NCBI GenBank assembly: GCA_029558435.1
Contig: JAKQEZ010000742.1
Coordinates: 9,328 to 73,327, forward strand
Source: Bacteroidota bacterium
GTDB lineage: Bacteria > Bacteroidota > Bacteroidia > Flavobacteriales > Crocinitomicaceae
Direction of reading: 5' to 3'
DNA length: 64,000 bases
A program made the translations under genes and the position numbers. Below are positions 1 to 8,627 of this stretch, in pieces. Position 1 is the stretch's first letter; each line of letters opens with the position of its first letter. The notes under the pieces are model-generated. The model was not told where the DNA came from. It saw only the letters and a list, made by a program, of their open reading frames with translations, and made no database searches.

Positions 1-1734
1 TCAGTAAAAGCCACGAATCAAACAATTAGTAGAAATAAATTCCATGTTCCTGAATCTACCAACCAAACTTTTGGTGTGTATGTTCTTCAAGGAACAGGTT
101 ATAAAATAGAAGAGAATATCTTGGATGAATTTGATGTAGCAGCTATACCAAACGGAACGGCTGAAACGTATGGAATTATCATTAGTAATTCAGGTGATGC
201 ACATAATGAAGTTTATAAAAATACGTTTAGCAATTTAAAAGTAGGCACACAAGCGCAAGGTATAAATGGTAATGAAATCGGCGAACACAATGATGGAACG
301 ATAGGTTTGCAATACAAGTGCAATGAGTTTGTTGCTCCAATTTATTTAACAGACATAGGCGTCAATGGAATAATAGATAAAGAACAAGGAATATCAGGTG
401 GTAATAGCTTAAATGATGCCCGAAACAATGCTGCTCGCAATACTTTCTCAATGTATGGTGAAAGCCATAGTACATACCCAGACCACGATATAATGCTATA
501 TCCGGGTAGTCAGCGCATTGATTATGTTCATTTAGTGGACAATTCTCATACACCTGATAATTACACCGTACTTTCTGGAGGTACAGAGGTAGTGCCACAA
601 ATTCAGGTATATAACGGTGCTTACGTTGGTACGGGTGGTACAAATGTTTGTCCTTCTCACTATGGTTCAATTATTATTTTCCCTCCTTTAGGTATGTTAG
701 CAAAATCAGATAGTTTATCCAACATCATTGATGGTGGTCAAACTCAACAATTGTTATCAAGTATAGCTACCAACCCAGCAAGTAGTCAAACATACAACAC
801 ATTGATGTCAATTGCTCCTTATTTGAGTGATCAAGTGTTGGAAAGCTACTTAAATTCAGGAGCATCTAGTTTACAAATAAAAAATGTATTAAAACAATGT
901 AGCGGATTGTCTGACTATATGAAAGAGCGATTAAACCATTCATCACTAAGCAAAATGACTAAAAATGAATTAGCTGCTTTTCAAACTAGCAAATCACCAC
1001 GACAAAAGGTGTTTTCTGAATTAAAATCAATTAATAATGAAATCAATACTATTCAAAAATTACGTATTGAATCAATTTTAATGAATAATGAAAACACTGT
1101 ATCTATTGACGATAGTTTAGAAAAATGCCTTAAACAATGCGTGGGTATTGATTTCAAAAAATCATTATTAGCTCTGTATAGCAGAAAGCAAGCAAAAATA
1201 CAGTTTGATAGTTTGTTAAATTCTCTATCTTCTGAATTATCACCTGAACAAACTGAATTGTTCTCAATTCAATACAGTTTAGATGGTAATATGGCAAATT
1301 CATTGACAAAAAACACAAAAACTCAATTACAAAATTTATCAAATCAACAAAATGATTTACTTGTTGCAGAGTCAGCTAATATACTTTTAAAAGTAATGAA
1401 TGAAGAAGATTTAGAAGCTGATATATTACCTCTAATGGCATCTAACAAATCAAAAAGTTCGATGATTTCTATTCCAACAGATAATGATATTAAGTCTGAA
1501 TCAATATTAATTTATCCAAATCCATCACAAGATGTTATCTATATAAATTATGAGGATATGGAAAAAACAGACGTTACTATTTATGATTTATCTGGTAAAG
1601 AAGTTTTACATCAAAACTTTGCTAATAACAACAACATAAAATTAAATGTATCTTCTCTAAAGAGAGGAACATATATTTTGAAAATTAAAGCAAATGAGGC
1701 ACAGTCAAAAACACAAGTAATTGTTTTAGAGTAA
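1..1734 (+). CDS. T9SS-exported protein with type A sorting domain, 5' end missing
   Basis: The frame is open from base 1, so the gene starts before the window; the GTG at 76 is only an internal codon. About 577 residues are visible. The first roughly 200 residues are rich in Asn, Gly and short beta-strand-like stretches (for example KNTFSNLKVG), which suggests the end of a parallel beta-helix; I infer this from composition only. The middle (about residues 240-480) looks helical, with many Leu, Lys and Gln. The last 80 residues form a classic type A T9SS sorting domain: YPNPSQD, then TIYDLSGKEV and GTYILKI, ending in a Lys/Val-rich strand. The protein is therefore expected to cross the outer membrane through the T9SS and be released or attached at the surface. 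Its enzymatic or binding role cannot be told from the visible part. A strong terminator follows the stop codon. Confidence 0.85.
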   Translation, partial: SVKATNQTISRNKFHVPESTNQTFGVYVLQGTGYKIEENILDEFDVAAIPNGTAETYGIIISNSGDAHNEVYKNTFSNLKVGTQAQGINGNEIGEHNDGTIGLQYKCNEFVAPIYLTDIGVNGIIDKEQGISGGNSLNDARNNAARNTFSMYGESHSTYPDHDIMLYPGSQRIDYVHLVDNSHTPDNYTVLSGGTEVVPQIQVYNGAYVGTGGTNVCPSHYGSIIIFPPLGMLAKSDSLSNIIDGGQTQQLLSSIATNPASSQTYNTLMSIAPYLSDQVLESYLNSGASSLQIKNVLKQCSGLSDYMKERLNHSSLSKMTKNELAAFQTSKSPRQKVFSELKSINNEINTIQKLRIESILMNNENTVSIDDSLEKCLKQCVGIDFKKSLLALYSRKQAKIQFDSLLNSLSSELSPEQTELFSIQYSLDGNMANSLTKNTKTQLQNLSNQQNDLLVAESANILLKVMNEEDLEADILPLMASNKSKSSMISIPTDNDIKSESILIYPNPSQDVIYINYEDMEKTDVTIYDLSGKEVLHQNFANNNNIKLNVSSLKRGTYILKIKANEAQSKTQVIVLE

Positions 1735-1756
1735 TCATTAAATACAAACATTCTTC

Positions 1757-1789
1757 AACCGACTTTCAGAAATGGAAGTCGGTTTTTTT
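1757..1789 (+). terminator. Rho-independent terminator after the first gene
   Basis: A perfect 9-bp stem (AACCGACTT at 1757-1765 pairing with AAGTCGGTT at 1776-1784) with a 10-base loop is followed by a run of seven T. It lies 22 bases after the stop at 1734 and ends transcription of the T9SS client gene. Confidence 0.9.
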
Positions 1790-2111
1790 ATTATTTTAAT
1801 TCTACATACATTCCCATATTGTAATTGTCGTTTTGTTTTTCATCAACTTTAAAACTTAAGATAATAACTAATGTTATTTTTTCGAACAGAAAGATGATTT
1901 TTCATAACTCGTTGTGCATTTGCTGATATATGGAAATAAAAAAATAACAGCATAAATACTCAAAAAAACCGCTAAAGTTTATGAGAAATCTTTTTTTCAA
2001 TACAATTGCTTTTAACTAAATGCACAATGGGTTTTCTAAAATAAATAGATACACCTGGTTTCTTTTTCAAGACACAATTTAATCCTAAAATAAACGATTT
2101 TTTGAAGTAAT
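1790..2111. other. Gene-free AT-rich spacer with an imperfect inverted repeat
   Basis: The 426-base gap between two terminators holds no convincing reading frame, tRNA or promoter. The only structure seen is an imperfect inverted repeat: bases 1905-1921 (core GTTGTGCATTT) against 2018-2034 (core AAATGCACAAT), about 100 bases apart, with most positions of a 17-base arm matching. It could be a degenerate repeat element or the remnant of a mobile-element end, or chance in AT-rich DNA. No target duplication was recognised. Confidence 0.3.
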
Positions 2112-2139
2112 AAAAAAAGCCCACGATTGCTCGTAGGCT
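2112..2139 (-). terminator. Rho-independent terminator of porU-porV
   Basis: Read on the minus strand, a 9-bp stem (2131-2139 with 2118-2126, one G-T pair) with a 4-base loop is followed by a run of T (plus-strand A at 2112-2118). It lies 22 bases past the porV stop. Confidence 0.85.
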
Positions 2140-2160
2140 GCTGTATTTTAAAATCCACTA

Positions 2161-3456
2161 TTATTCTGGTTTATCTTCGTCGGCGTTTTTACCATTATTG
2201 ATTTTACCCAATGTAAAACGAAGTGTGAAACGAACAGTGTTTGCCAATGGAGAACGTCTTCCGCCAACAGCTGCTAAGTAGGAGATATCCAATCCAAAAC
2301 GGTTGTATTTTACACCTGCACCAAAGCTAAAAAATTGACGTTTTCCTTTGTTTGGAGCTTCAAAGAAATAACCTGCACGGATGGCTAATAAATTATTATA
2401 CCAGTATTCCAATCCAAGTGCTACGTTGATTTCAGAAAGTTCTTCAACAAAACGACTTCCTTTTTTGATTTGGTAGGAACCATCTTCGTTTTGCACATAA
2501 TTACCATCTTCGTCTTTAACGATCGTTCCTGGCGCATCGTAAAACGATTGAACCAATCCTTTAATAACTCCCACATCAGATGATTTTCCAGCAAAAATTA
2601 CACGGTCACCATTAGCATCCAAACCATAAATTGGTGGTGTTGGAACTAATAATTTTTGTAATTCTAAGCCAATAAACAACGAGTTGTAACGGTCAAATTT
2701 CATTTTATAGGCATTGGCAATTTTCAAGTTCATCGGAATGAAATCACGTTGTTGTGAATAAGAATAACTTACTTTGTTACCAATGTTATTAAGGGTAAAA
2801 GCAAATGTGTATTCACCGTCCATGTTGCCTATTTTAGCATCGTCTTTTAAATACGTCAACGATAAATCTGCAGCTCCTGCCATTGCTGGTTTAGCACCAT
2901 TGTTACCCACTACATAACCACCTGTTAAGTTGGAATAAGCAAAATGAGCATTCAAACCAATACTTAAACGGTTGCTTAATTTAAACGCATATCCACCCGT
3001 AAGTTGAAACTCACTTGGTTTGTCTGTTCTGATTGGATTGGCATTATTGTCGGTATAAGTAATCTCACCCAAGCTAAAGAAACGCAAACCTAAACCAACA
3101 GCATGACGACCAAATTTGTAGTAACCTGCTGCATACGATAAGTGCATGTCGTTAGTCAGATTACGTAACCATGGTGTATATGAAATGCTAATTTCGGATT
3201 TGTCTGGAGCAAAAATCAACATAGAAGTATTCCAATACAACGATGTAGATGAACCACTCAAAGCTGTTCCTGCGTCGCCCATACCTCCTGCACGAGAATC
3301 GGGTGTAATAGACATAAAAGGCAATGCCGTAGTGATGGTATTTAATTCCAACTTGCTTTTGTCGTCATCAGAAATAGTAGCTCCAGGCTGTGCTAATGCG
3401 TTAAATCCTATGCTTGTAAATGTTGTTGCTAATAAAAATAAAAAACTTTTTTTCAT
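2161..3456 (-). CDS. porV: T9SS outer-membrane shuttle protein PorV (LptO family)
   Basis: Predicted 431-residue outer-membrane beta-barrel of the PorV/LptO/FadL-like family. In the T9SS, PorV binds the C-terminal sorting domains of cargo leaving the SprA translocon and hands them to the PorU sortase. The sequence shows a signal peptide (MKKSFLFLL... ending near ALAQ), the family N-terminal block TALPFMSITPDSRAGGMGDA and SSTSLYWNTS, many alternating amphipathic strands, and a C-terminal aromatic strand followed by a short acidic tail. Length fits the family. It lies 60 bases downstream of porU on the same strand, the usual pairing, but that gap carries its own perfect -7 box (3479-3486), so porV may also be transcribed separately. 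Identification is by family resemblance and synteny. Confidence 0.93.
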   Translation of the reverse strand: MKKSFLFLLATTFTSIGFNALAQPGATISDDDKSKLELNTITTALPFMSITPDSRAGGMGDAGTALSGSSTSLYWNTSMLIFAPDKSEISISYTPWLRNLTNDMHLSYAAGYYKFGRHAVGLGLRFFSLGEITYTDNNANPIRTDKPSEFQLTGGYAFKLSNRLSIGLNAHFAYSNLTGGYVVGNNGAKPAMAGAADLSLTYLKDDAKIGNMDGEYTFAFTLNNIGNKVSYSYSQQRDFIPMNLKIANAYKMKFDRYNSLFIGLELQKLLVPTPPIYGLDANGDRVIFAGKSSDVGVIKGLVQSFYDAPGTIVKDEDGNYVQNEDGSYQIKKGSRFVEELSEINVALGLEYWYNNLLAIRAGYFFEAPNKGKRQFFSFGAGVKYNRFGLDISYLAAVGGRRSPLANTVRFTLRFTLGKINNGKNADEDKPE

Positions 3457-3478
3457 GCTGTTTTATTAATGCGGATGG

Positions 3479-3486
3479 CAAATATA
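3479..3486 (-). promoter_or_regulatory. Candidate -7 box for porV
   Basis: On the minus strand the octamer TATATTTG matches the Bacteroidota -7 consensus TAnnTTTG exactly and lies 22 bases before the porV ATG, inside the porU-porV gap. No clear -33 TTG is visible. Confidence 0.55.
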
Positions 3487-3516
3487 CGTTTTTATACTTC
3501 CTTTATTGTGTTGAAC

Positions 3517-6500
3517 TTATAATATTACTAATTTTTCTAATTTTTCTGCTGTTTCGCCAAGTGGAGTTCTCACTTTTAAGCGGTAAACATACACGCCTCT
3601 TGCTAGTTTGTCGCCAAAATCATCCAATCCATTCCAGTGAATACCGTTAGAACGATAACCTTGCGTATAGGTGGTTTGATTGATGGTTTTTACCAATTTA
3701 CCAGAAATAGTAAATATCTGAATTTGCGTTTCTAACTCGGTGCAACATTGGTTGTGCTCAAAGAAAAATTCGGTGCTGGTAGTAAACGGATTAGGATAGT
3801 TCAACACATGATCCAATTTTAACTCACTTTTTTCTTGCACTATAAAATCAATGGTAGTTTCTGAAGAATTGTTGTTTACATCCCACGCTTTTAGTGTCAA
3901 TGTATGCCTACCAGGTTCCAACTTACTTAATTGGTAACGCAATTCTCCTTTTTGGTAGGAATCCAAATCGTTTTTAAAATATTCGTTCAAAACAATTGGT
4001 GAACTGGTTTTTGCATCAATCACGGCAGTAATATCATGCCCAATTCCGTTCCCAACCGTATTAATTCCGTTTTCATCTTTTAATTTAGCAATTAAGAACG
4101 GAGTTTCGTCTGTTATTCCTCCGTTTACAAAATTTTCGTTGTTTAAATAAATGTCTATTTCTGGACCCACATCATCGTTTAACCCGTTTGGATTAACACC
4201 TCCAACAATAACACGTTGCTCTGCTCCAACAGCATCTTTTGAACCATTGTCGGCATAAAGGCTAAATTTTCCATTTCCATAACTGTAATCAATGTCTTTT
4301 GGAACGATGAATTCAAACGAGAAATAACCATTTTTTACAGTTGATTGCCCTCTGTAAATAATATTTTTTTGCAATTCAAACGGATGTTCGTTGGCATAAC
4401 CAATGTTGCTCGGACCTGGTTTTTGCCCCAAAGTTTTCAATTGTTTGGGCTTGTCGTAAAGTGATGGCGTTGCAACTCCATTAAACGAGCTAAGAATGTT
4501 ACCATTTTGGTCTTCCAAGTGTGCTTTCACTTTCACTTTGCTTAATGCTTGAAGGGTGTCCATTACCAAGTTAGGACTCAATCCATTGATGCTATCAATA
4601 ACAATTTTTTGTTGAGGTAAAGCAATTTTTAACGCAGGATCGCCAATCAATAAAAAGGCTGTTTTGTCTAAACTTGCTGCTGTTTGTGAAGTTTTTGTAC
4701 TTAAAATGATATCTCCAAAAGTTTGAGGTGAACCATCCGCCTTGCGGTCAAATACAGTTCCAAAAAATGCAGAAATAGTGTTGGAATTAATGCTGTAACT
4801 AACCGTTCTTGTGGTGGTCATCATGGCAATTGCGCCTCCAATTGGATTCAAAACCATCCATTCACCCGATGAAACAAATGAAGGGTCGTCAAAACGAGTA
4901 AATTCACAGGTTGCCGACACAAATAATGGCAAACGATCCGAATTTTTTAAATCTTGAATAATGGCTTTTGTTAATACGCGTGATTCGGAAAGTTGGTAAA
5001 CACTACCATGCCCCACATAATTGATAATTAAGCTGCCAGAATAAAAACTGTTCAATAAAGCTTCGTTCAGCGTTGGGAAACGATTTCCAGCTACGGTTGA
5101 TTCTAATTTATAGGCATCCAAATACAATTTATTGACATTGATTTCTGGATGATTGAGTTTGGTATTGTTATAAATTGGTTCTAAGTCGGTTAACACAAAA
5201 TAATCTTCTAGGTCACCAACATTTACCAATTTTGTGCGCCAATCTCCAAAACTTGTAGTAGAAACCCCATCTACACAATTAACATTATTGCTGGTATAAA
5301 AATTAGAACCACCTTTCATGTAGTGTTCAATTTTATTAACTTGTTCCTGAGCAATTTGCGTAGAAGAAACCAAAATTCGTCCCACACCAATATCCACAAC
5401 AGAGACAGCATCCATGGCATCCGAATTGTCTAAAAGACCATAAAAATCATCGGCTGGAATGTTCATTATGGGCGATTCTGAATAATTATTCCCCAAAATT
5501 TGATAGGTGGGTACATAATTGTTGTTGCTCGAAATTCTGTTTTTAGGATCGTAGGTTCCATCACCAAACAAACACAAGTACTTGATTTGGTCTGCTGCTG
5601 ATGTGGAACGGTCATAAAACATTTTTGCAAATTGACGAATAGCTCCAGGATCTTTACCACCGCTACTAAACTCGTTGTAAATGGTGTTGATATTCACCAC
5701 ATGAACTGTTAAACCATTATTGCGGTGTAGGTCGGCCAAACGATTGGCTTGTGACATAAAATCGGGTGGAGTAACTATTAAATAATCAACTTGTGCAAGC
5801 GCATGCAAATTTTGATTGTTCACACGCTCAATAAATACGGGTTCATAAAAATTGGAACCATTGCTAGCCACATATTCATTCAAGCTATCGGTTGCCGCTT
5901 GGAAATTATAGGTTGACCCACTCAATGTTCCTTGCACTAATTTAGGATGTTTTCTATCCGTTACATCCCAAACAAAACCATTTGTAGGGAAGTTTTGAAT
6001 ACTAAAATCGGCAATATTTCCTGCTCCAACAGATGCTAAATCTCTAAAAGAAAACTGATTATCCCAAAACACCAATTGGCGTCGTGAATTGATTTCTATC
6101 TTATCCAAATATGCAATTACACTTGGATTGTTGCGTTGAAAATTGATTGCTAATTGGATGGTGCTGTTAGAATTGTTGAAATTATACTGACCTTCAGCTC
6201 TTCCATAATACCCTTGTCCATTGCTTGGGACTGCAAAATTGGCAATTTGCGTACCGTTTACAGTGTATGTTAAACTACCATAAGAAGGAGAGGTACTGTT
6301 GGACGCCATTGAAATGGTGGCAGTTGAAGCTGCTCCTACAACGGGATTTGGAATAGGAAAACTAAAAGTTTGTGCCAATTGTGCGTCAAACTCTTCTCCA
6401 TACCATCGTTGCCCCGATTTGGTTAAGCTTTTCACATCGGTTTCATGTACCTCACGATACGAATAGCTAACTACCGTATGTGTAGGAGTTGCCGGTGATG

Positions 6501-7410
6501 ATGCAATGTTTTGCACGCGCGATGGAGCTACTCCAGCATTTATATTGATGAAATAATAGGATAAATCTGAATAAATATTGCGCTTGTTTTCAAATAGATT
6601 GGTGCTCGAGTTGTAGTCCCAACGGTGTGGACCTTTGGCATAAAATAAAATGTAATCATTTTCGTCAAAACTACCATCCGATTCGCCTGCAACAAAGATG
6701 GCATTGAGAGCCAAATCATCAGTTTTTGGTTTCGAATTAGATTCGGGTAATACCCCATCACCATTTCCGTAGATATTAATGTGTTGCGGATTAATGGTGT
6801 TGACATCCACTCCTAATTGCGCAAGAAATTGTTTACTGATTTTATAGATTCCATCTTGCGTTACACCAATTTTAAACCATTCGCCACTTCCAGGTTTTAA
6901 TACCGATTCAGAGGCAAAAGATTTTACTTTATTGGCTGAAAATGTTGCTATTTGTTGCTGATTAAAAGTAAAAGAGGTAATGCGTTGAATTTTACCATCT
7001 TTTTGAATGTAGGGAACAATTGAAAATAATAACAAACGTTTTTTTCCACCATTTGTGACCTTTGCCTTCCATTTGGCTTGGGTTGGAATTGAAATATTGT
7101 TGTTTTTTAAATAAGCAATTTCTTTTTCAGTTGCACTTCCAGTTTGAACATCTACTAAAGTAAGGTTTGCATCGTATTTTGGGGCAACTTCTTCAATAAA
7201 TTGATAGTAAATTTCACCTTCTGCATAAATTTGACCTTCAAAATTAGGTAATGAAGTTACAATTCCATTTACTTCTTGTTGCAAAGGTTCACTCCATTTT
7301 ATTGTAATTGATTTTTGGTCTTGTGAAAATGAAGTAGAATACAAGAAAAGAATAACAAAAAACGCTAATATTGAATGAAAAGGGGTACTTGTTTTAAAAA
7401 AATATTTCAT
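3517..7410 (-). CDS. porU: T9SS C-terminal signal peptidase/sortase PorU
   Basis: A 1297-residue secreted cysteine peptidase of family C25 (gingipain fold). PorU removes the C-terminal sorting domain of T9SS cargo at the cell surface and joins the cargo to anionic lipopolysaccharide or an equivalent anchor. A signal peptide is visible at residues 1-29. The C25 domain spans roughly residues 540-920 and holds the catalytic pair: His801 in NYVGHGSVY and Cys835 in SATCEF, 34 residues apart, close to the spacing in gingipains. Beta-rich Ig-like segments follow, and the end carries a FlgD-like/sorting-like domain (YPNPFTTST, NGLDDFGDKLARGVYVY). Length is typical for flavobacterial PorU. It is upstream of porV and diverges from a porP-like gene. 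A near-consensus -7 box (CATATTTG, 7415-7422) sits only 4 bases from the ATG, so the message may be leaderless. Confidence 0.94.
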   Translation of the reverse strand: MKYFFKTSTPFHSILAFFVILFLYSTSFSQDQKSITIKWSEPLQQEVNGIVTSLPNFEGQIYAEGEIYYQFIEEVAPKYDANLTLVDVQTGSATEKEIAYLKNNNISIPTQAKWKAKVTNGGKKRLLLFSIVPYIQKDGKIQRITSFTFNQQQIATFSANKVKSFASESVLKPGSGEWFKIGVTQDGIYKISKQFLAQLGVDVNTINPQHINIYGNGDGVLPESNSKPKTDDLALNAIFVAGESDGSFDENDYILFYAKGPHRWDYNSSTNLFENKRNIYSDLSYYFININAGVAPSRVQNIASSPATPTHTVVSYSYREVHETDVKSLTKSGQRWYGEEFDAQLAQTFSFPIPNPVVGAASTATISMASNSTSPSYGSLTYTVNGTQIANFAVPSNGQGYYGRAEGQYNFNNSNSTIQLAINFQRNNPSVIAYLDKIEINSRRQLVFWDNQFSFRDLASVGAGNIADFSIQNFPTNGFVWDVTDRKHPKLVQGTLSGSTYNFQAATDSLNEYVASNGSNFYEPVFIERVNNQNLHALAQVDYLIVTPPDFMSQANRLADLHRNNGLTVHVVNINTIYNEFSSGGKDPGAIRQFAKMFYDRSTSAADQIKYLCLFGDGTYDPKNRISSNNNYVPTYQILGNNYSESPIMNIPADDFYGLLDNSDAMDAVSVVDIGVGRILVSSTQIAQEQVNKIEHYMKGGSNFYTSNNVNCVDGVSTTSFGDWRTKLVNVGDLEDYFVLTDLEPIYNNTKLNHPEINVNKLYLDAYKLESTVAGNRFPTLNEALLNSFYSGSLIINYVGHGSVYQLSESRVLTKAIIQDLKNSDRLPLFVSATCEFTRFDDPSFVSSGEWMVLNPIGGAIAMMTTTRTVSYSINSNTISAFFGTVFDRKADGSPQTFGDIILSTKTSQTAASLDKTAFLLIGDPALKIALPQQKIVIDSINGLSPNLVMDTLQALSKVKVKAHLEDQNGNILSSFNGVATPSLYDKPKQLKTLGQKPGPSNIGYANEHPFELQKNIIYRGQSTVKNGYFSFEFIVPKDIDYSYGNGKFSLYADNGSKDAVGAEQRVIVGGVNPNGLNDDVGPEIDIYLNNENFVNGGITDETPFLIAKLKDENGINTVGNGIGHDITAVIDAKTSSPIVLNEYFKNDLDSYQKGELRYQLSKLEPGRHTLTLKAWDVNNNSSETTIDFIVQEKSELKLDHVLNYPNPFTTSTEFFFEHNQCCTELETQIQIFTISGKLVKTINQTTYTQGYRSNGIHWNGLDDFGDKLARGVYVYRLKVRTPLGETAEKLEKLVIL

Positions 7411-7463
7411 AGTACAAATATGTTAATTTCCTTTTTGATTGAAATAAAAAAACGATTATTTTC

Positions 7464-7494
7464 TTTGTTTATTATTTGTAATTTATAATATTTG
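7464..7494 (+). promoter_or_regulatory. Promoter of the porP/sprF-like gene
   Basis: TTTG (7464-7467), a 19-base spacer and AATATTTG (7487-7494; one mismatch to TAnnTTTG) make a near-ideal Bacteroidota promoter. The start codon lies 80 bases downstream of the -7 box. Confidence 0.55.
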
Positions 7495-7574
7495 TAACCT
7501 TTTTAACAAATTGACGTTAAAAAGACAAAGTGAGATACATTTTCTTACTACTAAATTTTACTAATTCTTAATAA

Positions 7575-8543
7575 ATGAGAGGATTGAAACGATTTTTTAC
7601 GGCTGTTGTAGCAAGTGTTGTGGCGCTGAGTGCGAATGCACAAGACCCTTCATTTACGCAGTTTTATTCCAACCCTATTTATTTGAATCCTGCTTTGGCT
7701 GGAACACATGGTTGTGCTCGTTTTGCTGCAAATTATAGAAATCAATGGCCAAGTTTGTCAGGGAATTACGTAACTTATGCATTAGGATACGATCAATATT
7801 TCAAGCAAATTTCGGGTGGTATTGGTGTTTTAGCAACACATGATATGACGGGGAAAGCAACCATTCAAACATCAATGTTAGGATTGATTTATTCATACCA
7901 CTTAAATGTAACACGAAAATTCTCTTTGCTTTTTGGAGCGCGTGCTGCATGGTATCAAAAGTTTTTGGATTGGGATAAATTGACTTTTGGAGATATGATT
8001 GACCCTCGCAAAGGGTTTATTTATCAAACGGGTGACGTTCCACATGGTGGTTCAAAAGGATTTTTTGACGCATCCGCTGGAATTGTAGGTTACTCTGATA
8101 TTTTTTATTTTGGAGTTGCTGTTCATCACCTTAATATGCCAAATGAATCTATGATAGTTGGAAAAAGTCCACTACCTGTTCGCTACACGGCACATGCTGG
8201 AGCCAACATTGCATTGGGTTCTAAATCAAAATATTCAAACACCACATCGTTGATGCCAAGTGTTATTTACCAATACCAACGTGGTTTTCAAGAGTTAAAC
8301 ATTGGTATGTATGTTAAATATGGTATTTTCACTGCTGGTGTTTGGTACCGTACAAGCGATGCATTTATTACAACCATTGGTATCAATACAGGAATGTTTA
8401 GAATTGGATACAGCTATGATGTTACAACTTCTAAGTTAAACAACGGAGTATCTGGAGGTTCGCACGAAGTATCGTTAGGAATCAACTTGAATTGTAAGAA
8501 GAAAATTCCACAGTTCAGAACCATTTCTTGTCCATCGTTCTAA
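7575..8543 (+). CDS. PorP/SprF family T9SS outer-membrane protein
   Basis: A 322-residue protein of the PorP/SprF family: a signal peptide (cleavage near ANAQ), then the family hallmark DPSFTQFYSNPIYLNPALAGT, followed by alternating strands typical of a 14-16-strand outer-membrane barrel. PorP/SprF proteins either belong to the PorK/L/M/N/P complex or help specific type B cargo (such as SprB) reach the surface. This copy is not next to porK-N genes or an adhesin; it sits between divergent porU and gldJ, so it may serve the core machinery instead of a single client. The C-terminus (after SLGINLNCKKK) carries a Cys-containing tail. Two other family members occur further on at 18061 and 22744, each paired with a giant type B protein. 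Confidence 0.88.
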   Translation: MRGLKRFFTAVVASVVALSANAQDPSFTQFYSNPIYLNPALAGTHGCARFAANYRNQWPSLSGNYVTYALGYDQYFKQISGGIGVLATHDMTGKATIQTSMLGLIYSYHLNVTRKFSLLFGARAAWYQKFLDWDKLTFGDMIDPRKGFIYQTGDVPHGGSKGFFDASAGIVGYSDIFYFGVAVHHLNMPNESMIVGKSPLPVRYTAHAGANIALGSKSKYSNTTSLMPSVIYQYQRGFQELNIGMYVKYGIFTAGVWYRTSDAFITTIGINTGMFRIGYSYDVTTSKLNNGVSGGSHEVSLGINLNCKKKIPQFRTISCPSF

Positions 8544-8595
8544 AAGAATTTTTAAAGAAATTGTAACGAAAAGACAAAATAAAGTTATTAAAGTA

Positions 8596-8603
8596 TAAAT
8601 TTG
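8596..8603 (+). promoter_or_regulatory. Candidate -7 box for gldJ
   Basis: TAAATTTG matches TAnnTTTG exactly and lies 24 bases before the ATG at 8628. It overlaps the TTG at 8601, which argues that the upstream TTG is not the start codon. Confidence 0.5.
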
Positions 8604-8627
8604 CAACCTAGCATAATAAGAAAACAA

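Noticed and set aside
1735..2160. tRNA or small RNA gene in the long gap
   Set aside because: No cloverleaf, no CCA end and no -7 box with a downstream terminator in the same direction were found.
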